Assembly (NCBI GenBank): GCA_013336025.1
Contig: JAAXUM010000143.1
Span: 1 to 5,422, forward strand
Reading direction: 5' to 3'
From: Chlorobiaceae bacterium
Lineage (GTDB): Bacteria > Bacteroidota > Chlorobiia > Chlorobiales > Chlorobiaceae
DNA length: 5,422 nt
The notes under the pieces are model-generated. The model saw nothing but the letters and a program-made list of their open reading frames with translations, searched no databases and was not told the origin of the DNA. The translations under genes were made by a program, and so were the position numbers. Below, piece after piece: positions 1 through 5,422 of the stretch. Position 1 is the stretch's first letter, and each line of letters opens with the position of its first letter.

Positions 1-210
1 AGCGACTTTTTTGCCCGTCACCGAACAATAGACGTTGCAGGGGAGGGGGAGTTGCTTGCCGTCATGTCTTCAGGCGCCTATGCTGCTGTTATGAGCAGCA
101 ATTATAACGGACGGCTTCGTCCTGCCGAAGTTCTTGTTGATGGTGAGGAGGTTCGGCTTATCCGCACGCGCGAAACCTACGAGCAGCTTATACAGAACGA
201 ACTGCTCTGA
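1..210 (+). CDS. lysA: Diaminopimelate decarboxylase, C-terminal fragment (5' end outside window)
   Basis: This is the last 69 codons of a gene that enters from the left edge in frame 1 and stops at TGA 208-210. LysA is the PLP-dependent fold-type III decarboxylase that converts meso-diaminopimelate to L-lysine in the cytoplasm, the last step of lysine synthesis. The fragment begins at Ser-Asp-Phe-Phe-Ala, which fits the end of the family's CES(G/S)D active-site motif. It then shows GAYAAVMSSNYNGRLRPAEV (fragment residues 25-44), the family's C-terminal signature. In known LysA structures the Tyr of GAY (residue 27 here) lies at the active site and contacts the PLP cofactor. The ending RLIRTRETYEQLIQ is also typical. 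The related arginine and ornithine decarboxylases of the same fold lack this exact NYN-R-RPAEVLVDG pattern, so LysA is clearly favoured. The gene converges with metF across a 21-bp gap. Confidence 0.93.
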   Translation, partial: SDFFARHRTIDVAGEGELLAVMSSGAYAAVMSSNYNGRLRPAEVLVDGEEVRLIRTRETYEQLIQNELL

Positions 211-231
211 ACGGGTTACGGATAAGGTTTT
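211..231. other. Short convergent lysA/metF intergenic gap
   Basis: Only 21 bp separate the lysA stop from the metF stop codon on the opposite strand. A short T run (228-233) lies at the end of lysA and overlaps the metF stop. I see no GC-rich stem before it, so no intrinsic terminator can be called. Transcripts from both sides probably run into each other's 3' ends, or termination is factor-dependent. Confidence 0.6.
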
Positions 232-1101
232 TTATTGTCTGATGTTCCTGAATATTTTCAGGGTGGCGTCGGCGAGGTTCAGGGTGTAGAAGTGGATGCC
301 TTTGCACTGCTGGTCGATCAGATCCTGAACCTGTCGGGTTGCCCAGTCAATGCCGATTTCAGCAACATCCTTGTCGCTGTCGCTTTTAAGAACCTGTTTG
401 AGAAGAGGTGCCGGGATTCTTGCTCCAAGGGCAAGCTCCGACATGCGAATCATTCCTTTTTTAGTTGAAACGGGCATGATACCCGCAATGATCGGTACGG
501 TAATGCCGGCAATGGCGCAGCGTTCAACATAGTCGAAATAATCCCTGTTATCGAAAAAGAGCTGCGTGACGATATAGTCTGCTCCTGCATCGATTTTCTC
601 TTTGAGAAAGTCGATCTCCTTAAGCCTGTTGGGTGTTTCGGGATGACCTTCAGGAAATCCGGCCACACCGATTCCGATTGCCGGGAAACGGGCTTTGATA
701 AAACGGATAAGGTTGACGGCATGCTCAAAATCCTTGATGGCTTCAGCAAGAGTCGCTACTCCCTGAGGCTTGTCGCCGCGAAGCGCAAGAACGTTGTTGA
801 TGCCGTTTTCAAGATAGTTTTCAAGAATGGAGCCGGTTTCCTCCCTGTCCGAGCAGACGCAGGTGAGATGGGAAACAACGGTAATGCCGGTCTCTTTCTG
901 AATTCTTGTAACGAGGTCATGCGTTTTTGAACGGGTTGATCCACCTGCTCCGTAGGTGACGCTTACATAGGAGGGGTTCAGGGAGGTCAGGCTTGCAATG
1001 GTTGCAAAGAGAGTATTCCACTCCTCCTCTTTTTTTGGCGGAAAAAATTCAAAACTGAAAACAGGTTCACTGGTGGAGTTCAGGATCTCGCGGACAAGCA
1101 T
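232..1101 (-). CDS. metF: 5,10-methylenetetrahydrofolate reductase
   Basis: This complete 289-aa protein reads on the minus strand from ATG (complement of 1099-1101) to TAA (complement of 232-234). MetF is a cytoplasmic FAD-dependent TIM-barrel enzyme that reduces 5,10-methylene-THF to 5-methyl-THF, the methyl donor for methionine synthase. All hallmark blocks are present. FSFEFFPPK (residues 15-23) contains the catalytic Glu18, equivalent to E. coli Glu28. VTYGAGGSTR spans 48-57. SHLTCV spans 77-82. ALRGDKPQG (105-113) contains Asp109, equivalent to the flavin-tuning Asp120 of E. coli. GFPEGHPE spans 147-154, and TQLFFDN (178-184) contains the folate-binding Gln179. The length matches bacterial single-domain MetF of about 280-300 aa, and there is no C-terminal SAM-binding regulatory domain as in eukaryotic MTHFR. 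The start is fixed by homology, although the bases before it (an A run and ACACATCTC) hold no Shine-Dalgarno site. The gene diverges from comEC and converges with lysA, so it appears monocistronic here. Confidence 0.96.
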   Translation of the reverse strand: MLVREILNSTSEPVFSFEFFPPKKEEEWNTLFATIASLTSLNPSYVSVTYGAGGSTRSKTHDLVTRIQKETGITVVSHLTCVCSDREETGSILENYLENGINNVLALRGDKPQGVATLAEAIKDFEHAVNLIRFIKARFPAIGIGVAGFPEGHPETPNRLKEIDFLKEKIDAGADYIVTQLFFDNRDYFDYVERCAIAGITVPIIAGIMPVSTKKGMIRMSELALGARIPAPLLKQVLKSDSDKDVAEIGIDWATRQVQDLIDQQCKGIHFYTLNLADATLKIFRNIRQ

Positions 1102-1212
1102 GAGATGTGTGGTTTTTTTGCGTTACTTTTTTTAAGATAAGAATATATGAAAACAATGATTTCGTTACGGTAAAGAAATTCATCGGCGCTCTACCATAAC
1201 CACGCTGCGTTC
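1102..1212. promoter_or_regulatory. Divergent metF/comEC intergenic region
   Basis: This 111-bp AT-rich spacer must hold the start signals of metF (leftward) and comEC (rightward), since both genes begin here. It contains two T7 runs (1113-1119 and 1127-1133), which become A runs in the metF leader, and an AT-rich patch around 1133-1150 (AAGATAAGAATATATG). That patch could supply -10 elements on either strand, such as TATATT or TATCTT leftward. I could not match any of them with a good -35 hexamer at 16-18 bp, so no specific promoter is called. No riboswitch-like fold or clear operator palindrome was seen. Confidence 0.45.
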
Positions 1213-3414
1213 ATGCCGGCAATTTTCGCCCCATATCCTGCACTCAGGCTTCTGTTACAGGTTATAGCAGGCCTTCTTTGCGGAACAATGCTTCTTGTTT
1301 CGCTTGAGGTCTGGCTTTATAGCGCGCTCTTTTTTTTTATCGTGCTATCCTGCGCTCTTCTCTACGAGTACATCGGTCGTAAAGAGCCGTTTCCTCTGCC
1401 GTTGACTGCGTTCGCGTATTCGCTTTTCGTCGTTTGCGCTTTTGCGGCATATAGCGACTATCTGGTACACTATCAGTCCAAAGCCGGACTTTTACGTTAC
1501 AGCGGAAAGGAGGTGATTGTGTACGGGAGGGTTGCCGACAGACCGGAACGCACCGAAAAGGGGGTTACGTGGAAGATGGAGGCCGAGGAGCTGTTTTTCG
1601 AAGGCCGGACAATCACACTTCATGAGCGGCTCAAGGTGTTTATGAGGGCACCGGCGGGCGAAAAGATCCGAATGGCTTATGGCGACAGGATTCGCGTGAA
1701 GGGACAGATTGCCGCGATTCCCGGTGCTGCAAACCGTGGAGAATTCGACCCCCGTTACTATGCGATGCTTCAGCAGGTTCGGGTGCAGCTTTACTGTCCC
1801 GGCCCATGGCTGGTGTTGCATGACGGCCGGAACAGTCTGAATGCATTTGAACGCTTTGTGGTGCAGCCGGTTTATGCCTATGTTGTCCGGAGTGTTGAAA
1901 CGCTGATTCCTCCGGGTGAAGAGCGCAAGCTTGTCAGGGGCGTTCTTCTCGGAGAGAAGGAGGTGCTGACCGAAGAGGTTTTTGATGCCTTCAAGCGAAC
2001 CGGCACAGCGCATGTGCTTGCTGTTTCGGGCTTCAACGTCGCGCTTCTCGCACTCGGCATTCACGTCTGTCTGCAGCGCGTCAAGGTGACAGCTCAGGGC
2101 CGTTGGATCTCTTTTCTTCTGATTGCCTTTATTCTGCTCGTTTTCAGCTATGTCACCGGTAATTCCGCATCGGTGAAACGTGCGGCCATCATGTCGGTAG
2201 TGCTCCTCGGAGGTGAGACGCTCGGCAGAAAAGCCTTTGCGGTAAACTCACTTGCTGCGTCCGATGTGATTATTCTGTTTATTGACCCGCTTGACCTGTT
2301 CAATCCCGGTTTTCTGATGACCAACGCCGCCGTTCTTGCCATTCTGCTGGTCTATCCGCTTTTTTACGGAACGGATAAGAAGGACGAGGGCGTATGGCGC
2401 TGGATATGGAGATTTCTGCTCAGCAGTTTTTTTGTCAGTCTTGCCGCCATTATCGGGGTCTCTCCCGTCATAGCCTATTACTTCGGTACCTTTTCACTTG
2501 TAAGCCTTGTCGCCAATCTGCCGGTCGTCCTCTTTTCAACGCTCCTGATGTATGCCCTGATGCCGATGCTTCTTTTGAACCTCGTTTCAGGGTATCTCGC
2601 CTCGTTTTTTGCCATGAGCGGCTATCTTTTTGCCTGGCTGACCCTGCAATCGGCTCTTTTTTTCAGCAAGCTGCCGTTTGCCTCGATAGAGCTTAAACCC
2701 GATATGATCGAAGTGGCGATCTACTATGCTGTCCTGACGGTTGCGGGCTGGCACCTGTACAAAAAAACATGGGGAAGGCTTGCCATTACCCTGCTTCTTG
2801 GTCTCAATCTGTTTTTCTGGTACTCTTTTCTCACCGCCAGGGAACAGGGCAGGGGAGTGGTGACGGTGAATCTTGGAAAGAACCTTGCCGTTCTCTTTGC
2901 GACGCATGGAGAGACGGTGGTGATCGATGCCGGAACCCGGTCACGTGACGTTGAACGAGTGATGCGCCAGGTCAGTGAGTACAGGCTGGCCGAGCCTGTG
3001 GCAGCGGTACAGTTTTTTTCGCCGGATTCACTTGTCGGGATGGTGCCGGTAAAGCGCCATCTTCAGCAGCAGGAGAACTCCCTTGCGCTTGCCTCCATGG
3101 TGATCGTGCGTCCGGAGGAGAAGGTGCTGAAGCTGTGGAGCAGAGAGCGCTCGCTGCTCCTGATCTCCGGCACCAGCCGGTTGAAAGAGGATGAGCTCTG
3201 CAAAGCCGATGTGGTGCTGCTCTGGGTCTACCGGTTTGCCGAAAAACAGCGGCAGGAAATTTCTTCATGGCTGAACTATGCTCGTCCGAAGCAGTGCATC
3301 ATCATTCCCGGCTCGTTTCTCACCCTGCGGCAGAAAGAGGATCTTATCCGTTTTGCCGCTGCTCATCCCGAACTTCAAATCCGTTCCAAAACCCGCCAGA
3401 TCGTGATTCGCTGA
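1213..3414 (+). CDS. comEC: ComEC/Rec2-family DNA uptake channel protein with degenerate C-terminal MBL-like domain
   Basis: This complete 733-aa integral membrane protein resembles ComEC/Rec2, the inner-membrane channel that passes single-stranded DNA into the cytoplasm during natural transformation. Three hydrophobic segments lie at about 11-34, 35-53 and 63-80. A soluble region follows at about 98-200 (GKEVIVYGRVADRPERTEKG), placed like the OB-fold/DUF4131 part of the family. The Competence domain spans about 237-540. It has GVLLGEKEVLTEEVFDAFKRTG at 243-264 in two blocks, HVLAVSGFN at 267-275, and NPGFLMTNAAVLAI at 364-377, the counterpart of the usual nPGFqLSfaAV, followed by several membrane segments. 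From 546 onward there is a soluble domain that aligns with the ComEC metallo-beta-lactamase region but keeps only IDAGT (571-575). The usual DVGQGDA is VNLGKNLA, and the HxHxDH metal motif is absent. The start is the first ATG after the in-frame TAA at 1171-1173, with no alternative start codon between and no Shine-Dalgarno site. It appears to be transcribed alone. Confidence 0.93.
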   Translation: MPAIFAPYPALRLLLQVIAGLLCGTMLLVSLEVWLYSALFFFIVLSCALLYEYIGRKEPFPLPLTAFAYSLFVVCAFAAYSDYLVHYQSKAGLLRYSGKEVIVYGRVADRPERTEKGVTWKMEAEELFFEGRTITLHERLKVFMRAPAGEKIRMAYGDRIRVKGQIAAIPGAANRGEFDPRYYAMLQQVRVQLYCPGPWLVLHDGRNSLNAFERFVVQPVYAYVVRSVETLIPPGEERKLVRGVLLGEKEVLTEEVFDAFKRTGTAHVLAVSGFNVALLALGIHVCLQRVKVTAQGRWISFLLIAFILLVFSYVTGNSASVKRAAIMSVVLLGGETLGRKAFAVNSLAASDVIILFIDPLDLFNPGFLMTNAAVLAILLVYPLFYGTDKKDEGVWRWIWRFLLSSFFVSLAAIIGVSPVIAYYFGTFSLVSLVANLPVVLFSTLLMYALMPMLLLNLVSGYLASFFAMSGYLFAWLTLQSALFFSKLPFASIELKPDMIEVAIYYAVLTVAGWHLYKKTWGRLAITLLLGLNLFFWYSFLTAREQGRGVVTVNLGKNLAVLFATHGETVVIDAGTRSRDVERVMRQVSEYRLAEPVAAVQFFSPDSLVGMVPVKRHLQQQENSLALASMVIVRPEEKVLKLWSRERSLLLISGTSRLKEDELCKADVVLLWVYRFAEKQRQEISSWLNYARPKQCIIIPGSFLTLRQKEDLIRFAAAHPELQIRSKTRQIVIR

Positions 3415-3464
3415 GGTTTTCTTTGTCTCTGACGATGCTGCCCCGGGTTTTCCGTTCCGTTTTT

Positions 3465-3492
3465 TTGACAGGGCATTTTCGTTGTTTAAATT
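3465..3492 (+). promoter_or_regulatory. Candidate sigma70-type promoter upstream of the M13 peptidase gene
   Basis: A perfect -35 hexamer TTGACA (3465-3470) is followed after 16 bp by TAAATT (3487-3492), which matches 4 of 6 positions of TATAAT. The site begins 50 bp after the comEC stop, where an independent promoter for the downstream gene would be expected. A start near 3499 would give a leader of about 210 nt before the ATG at 3713. This is a motif match only. The organism's sigma-factor preference is unknown, and Bacteroidetes-type promoters would look different. Confidence 0.4.
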
Positions 3493-3506
3493 ACGTCGAA
3501 AATATT

Positions 3507-3531
3507 TGTTGCGAGTTGAACTCCGGCAACA
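3507..3531 (+). repeat. Imperfect inverted repeat / hairpin in the presumed 5' leader
   Basis: An outer 6-bp stem TGTTGC/GCAACA (3507-3512 with 3526-3531) encloses an inner 4-bp stem GAGT/ACTC (3513-3516 with 3520-3523) with a TGA loop and a 2-nt bulge (CG, 3524-3525). This makes 10 base pairs in 25 nt. No T run follows, so it does not look like an intrinsic terminator. It lies just downstream of the candidate promoter, so it could be a protein-binding palindrome or a stabilising 5' hairpin. A role is not shown by the sequence alone. Confidence 0.4.
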
Positions 3532-3677
3532 TGGAGATGCGTGAACTAATAATGACTGCTGCGTATTCTTTAAGATATTTTGTGATGTGTCCGTCAGCCG
3601 GCCGGAGAACCATAGAGAGGAATCGACTTCCTGACATTGTTGAAAGAGACACGCAGCAGCGCAGTCGGCTTGACCTC

Positions 3678-3694
3678 CGGTTTTCATATAACCG
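3678..3694 (+). repeat. Small inverted repeat close to the M13 peptidase start codon
   Basis: CGGTT (3678-3682) pairs with AACCG (3690-3694) around a 7-nt loop, 18 nt before the ATG at 3713. A five-pair stem of this size can occur by chance. It is recorded because it sits where a ribosome would load on a gene without a Shine-Dalgarno site. Confidence 0.2.
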
Positions 3695-3712
3695 CCATTA
3701 ATCCATTGAGCC

Positions 3713-5422
3713 ATGGCATCATTTTTTCATAAACGTTTTCGTCGTGCAGGCTTCGCTCTTGCCTTCGGCGCGGCTTTTCTGCTGAATTCTCAGGTATCAA
3801 TGGGCTCCCAGGCCGAAAAGGGTGCTGCTCAGGGTAGCGAATCCAATTTCGGCTTTCCTGTTGGCTTTTCCGTCAATAAAATGGATCTGAAAGCCAATCC
3901 ACAGAAGGATTTCTGCCGGTATGCGGCTGGTCGATGGATTGACGCAGCGCAGATTCCTGGTGACCAATTGATGATGTCAGGTTTTGAACTGCTGAACAAG
4001 CAGGTCGAGAACCAGTTGAAGGCTATTCTGGACGATGCGTTCCGTACCAGTGAAACGGCAGCAAGGTACTCTTCGCTGCAGCAGGTAGGAGACTTCTATG
4101 CATCGGGCATGGATGTGAAACGACTGACCAGGCTTGGCGTAAGTCCGCTGCGTCCTGAACTCGACAGGATCGCAGGAATCAAAAATCCGAAAGAGATTCC
4201 TGCAGTTCTGGCCCATTTCCTCGAGATTACCAACGACCCTGTACTGATCGGCATACTCGTCAGCTCGGACACGCAGGATCGGGGACAATACGCACTCTAT
4301 GCCGCAGACGGTGATCTGACGCTGGATCAGAATTACTACCTCAACGCTGAGGCTGCCCCCATTCGTGAAGCCTATCTGAAGTTGGTTGCCGACTATCTGG
4401 TGCTTGCGGGCAGCACTCCGGATGAGGCCAAAGGAATCGCGCTGAAAATCCTTGAAATTGAAACTCGAATTGCCCGTAAAAAACTCACCCCGGTGGAAAG
4501 CTTTGATCCAGCCAGGCGCTTTGTTAAAATGCCCTTCGCAGAATTTCGCTCTCTGCTTTCCAACGTCGATCTCGACGCATACATGAAAACTCTGGGCCTG
4601 TCCCCGCAGGATAAGATCATTGTCATGGAGGTTGAGTCTCTTCGAGAGCGCAACAGAATGCTTGCTGAATACCCTGTATCCGACACAAAAAACTACCTTC
4701 GCTGGGAGTTGCTGAGGCGCACATCGTCCTATCTGTCACCGGCATTCTATGATGTCTCGATGGCGTTCAAGAGGGTCATATACGGCAAGATCGACGACTC
4801 GCCCCGTACCAAACTTGTCGCTGGTAACACGGCGCAGATGCTTGGTCATCCACTCTCTCAGCTCTACGTCAACAAACATTTTCCGCCAGAGACCAAAAGA
4901 GCCGTTGAAGAGCTTATCGGTCGCATCAAGACAGAGTTCCGGTCGAGACTTCAGCGCAATAACTGGCTGACGGCAGGCACCCGCAGCTATGCGCTCGAAA
5001 AACTTGACAAGCTGGTGATCAGAGTCGGCTATCCTTCAGAGTGGATTGACTATAATGGCGTCGATATCCGTCGGGACGACTATCTTGGCAACTACTTTCG
5101 TCTGAATACGTTCAATACCCGACGCGACATTGCCTATCTCGGCAAGCCTGTCAAGAACGATGTCTTTTCAATGCCAGGCAAAACTCTTCCCATCGATATC
5201 AATGCAGCATACAAGCCGGGCGAGAACAATATTGAAATTCCTGCGGCCTTTCTTCAACCTCCGTTTTATGATGTGAAAGCCGATGCCGCAGTCAACTTCG
5301 GTACCATAGGCGCAGTAATAGGACATGAGATGACCCACGGTTTCGATTCGCAGGGTCGTCTCTTCGATGCAGAGGGTAACCTGCGAAACTGGTGGACGGA
5401 TGCTGATAGCAGGAATTTTACG
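3713..5422 (+). CDS. Secreted M13-family (neprilysin/PepO-like) zinc metallopeptidase, 3' end outside window
   Basis: This reading frame stays open for 570 codons from ATG 3713-3715 to the right edge. An in-frame TGA at 3707-3709 makes this the first possible start; no Shine-Dalgarno site precedes it. Residues 1-34 form a signal peptide, with a basic KRFRR (7-11), a hydrophobic core (12-24) and probable cleavage near GSQA (31-34). There is no lipobox Cys, so a soluble periplasmic or exported enzyme is inferred. The Peptidase_M13_N domain spans about 57-430, opening with NPQKDFCRYAAGRW (62-75), the family's NPxxDFYxYvNGxW. The catalytic domain starts near 490 with NAAYKPGENNIEIPAAFLQP (497-516), followed by PFYD. 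The zinc motif is GHEMTHGFD (537-545), with His538 and His542 as ligands and Glu539 as catalytic base. The 41-residue spacing from Asn497 to His538 equals that from Asn542 to His583 in human neprilysin. The third ligand (Glu of ExxxD) would fall near residue 601, beyond the window. M13 enzymes cleave peptides on the amino side of hydrophobic residues. Full length is probably about 670-700 aa. Confidence 0.95.
   Translation, partial: MASFFHKRFRRAGFALAFGAAFLLNSQVSMGSQAEKGAAQGSESNFGFPVGFSVNKMDLKANPQKDFCRYAAGRWIDAAQIPGDQLMMSGFELLNKQVENQLKAILDDAFRTSETAARYSSLQQVGDFYASGMDVKRLTRLGVSPLRPELDRIAGIKNPKEIPAVLAHFLEITNDPVLIGILVSSDTQDRGQYALYAADGDLTLDQNYYLNAEAAPIREAYLKLVADYLVLAGSTPDEAKGIALKILEIETRIARKKLTPVESFDPARRFVKMPFAEFRSLLSNVDLDAYMKTLGLSPQDKIIVMEVESLRERNRMLAEYPVSDTKNYLRWELLRRTSSYLSPAFYDVSMAFKRVIYGKIDDSPRTKLVAGNTAQMLGHPLSQLYVNKHFPPETKRAVEELIGRIKTEFRSRLQRNNWLTAGTRSYALEKLDKLVIRVGYPSEWIDYNGVDIRRDDYLGNYFRLNTFNTRRDIAYLGKPVKNDVFSMPGKTLPIDINAAYKPGENNIEIPAAFLQPPFYDVKADAAVNFGTIGAVIGHEMTHGFDSQGRLFDAEGNLRNWWTDADSRNFT

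Larger units (their letters stand above)
3415..3712. other. 298-bp intergenic region between comEC and the M13 peptidase gene
   Basis: I see no convincing gene in this stretch. Open frames cross it on both strands: a + frame ending at TAA 3699-3701 with an internal ATG at 3435, and a - frame starting at 3714. Their translations are rich in Cys, Arg and Ser without hydrophobic periodicity, and both extend as shadows into comEC. The region holds a TTGACA-type promoter candidate (3465-3492), an imperfect hairpin (3507-3531), a GC-rich CCGGCCGG palindrome (3598-3605) and a small inverted repeat near the next start codon (3678-3694). No strong terminator for comEC is visible. The T7 run at 3460-3466 is preceded only by a 3-bp stem. 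Confidence 0.6.

Noticed and set aside
1147..1173. A tiny upstream frame (8 codons, MKTMISLR) in frame with comEC
   Set aside because: It ends at TAA 1171-1173, well before the comEC start. It has no attenuator-like hairpin or repeated regulatory codons, so it is likely chance.
1492..2064. A - strand open frame of 190 codons inside comEC
   Set aside because: It is fully antisense to the strongly recognised ComEC sequence, and its Cys/His/Asn-rich translation has no motif. It is best explained as a codon-usage shadow.
3440..3466. Possible intrinsic terminator after comEC (CCCGGG and a T7 run)
   Set aside because: Only a 3-bp stem (CGG/CCG around GTTTT) can be drawn, and it is separated from the T run, so it is too weak to call.
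3670..3692. Second promoter-like pair TTGACC ... TATAAC just before the M13 gene
   Set aside because: The spacing is only 11 bp, too short for a sigma70-type promoter, and the -10 element would lie about 20 bp from the start codon.
3267..3701. A + strand open frame of 144 codons overlapping the end of comEC, or a shorter version from the ATG at 3435 (88 aa)
   Set aside because: It is a different-frame shadow of comEC that continues into the intergenic region. It has no ribosome site, recognisable motif or membrane or signal pattern, and its composition (Arg, Ser and Cys scattered) is unlike the real genes.
3265..3714. A - strand open frame of 149 codons covering the intergenic region and the comEC 3' end
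   Set aside because: It lies antisense to comEC and to the peptidase leader, its composition is low-quality and rich in Ser, Lys and Cys, and it has no recognisable family.
3977..4686. Antisense open frames (103 and 97 codons) within the M13 peptidase gene
   Set aside because: They are shadows on the opposite strand of a clearly conserved peptidase N-domain, with no supporting motifs.

Overview
The window looks like ordinary chromosomal DNA from a Gram-negative bacterium. The best guess is a green sulfur bacterium (Chlorobiaceae) or a relative in the Chlorobi/Bacteroidetes group. That guess rests on the general look of the MetF and ComEC proteins, on moderate GC content, and on the lack of Shine-Dalgarno sequences before all three visible start codons. 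It is an inference from recalled family patterns, not a search result. I see no mobile element, CRISPR array, rRNA, tRNA or integration site.

Layout from left to right: (1) the last 69 codons of lysA (diaminopimelate decarboxylase) run off the left edge on the + strand. (2) After a 21-bp gap comes a complete, convergent metF on the - strand (5,10-methylenetetrahydrofolate reductase, 289 aa). (3) A 111-bp AT-rich divergent spacer separates metF from (4) comEC on the + strand (733 aa). ComEC is the inner-membrane DNA-uptake channel, and its C-terminal metallo-beta-lactamase-like domain has lost its metal-binding signatures. (5) A 298-bp intergenic stretch carries a good sigma70-type promoter candidate followed by an imperfect hairpin. 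(6) A secreted M13-family (neprilysin/PepO-like) zinc metallopeptidase starts at 3713 and runs off the right edge after 570 codons. It has no stop in the window and is cut just before its expected third zinc ligand.

The four genes do not form one operon: lysA and metF converge, metF and comEC diverge, and the peptidase probably has its own promoter. LysA (lysine and peptidoglycan precursor synthesis) and MetF (methyl groups for methionine) are both amino-acid housekeeping enzymes. ComEC and the M13 peptidase act at the membrane and in the periplasm. No shared pathway links all four.

I looked for an undescribed system and found none. The points most worth a second look are the degenerate C-terminal domain of ComEC and the promoter-hairpin arrangement in front of the M13 peptidase.
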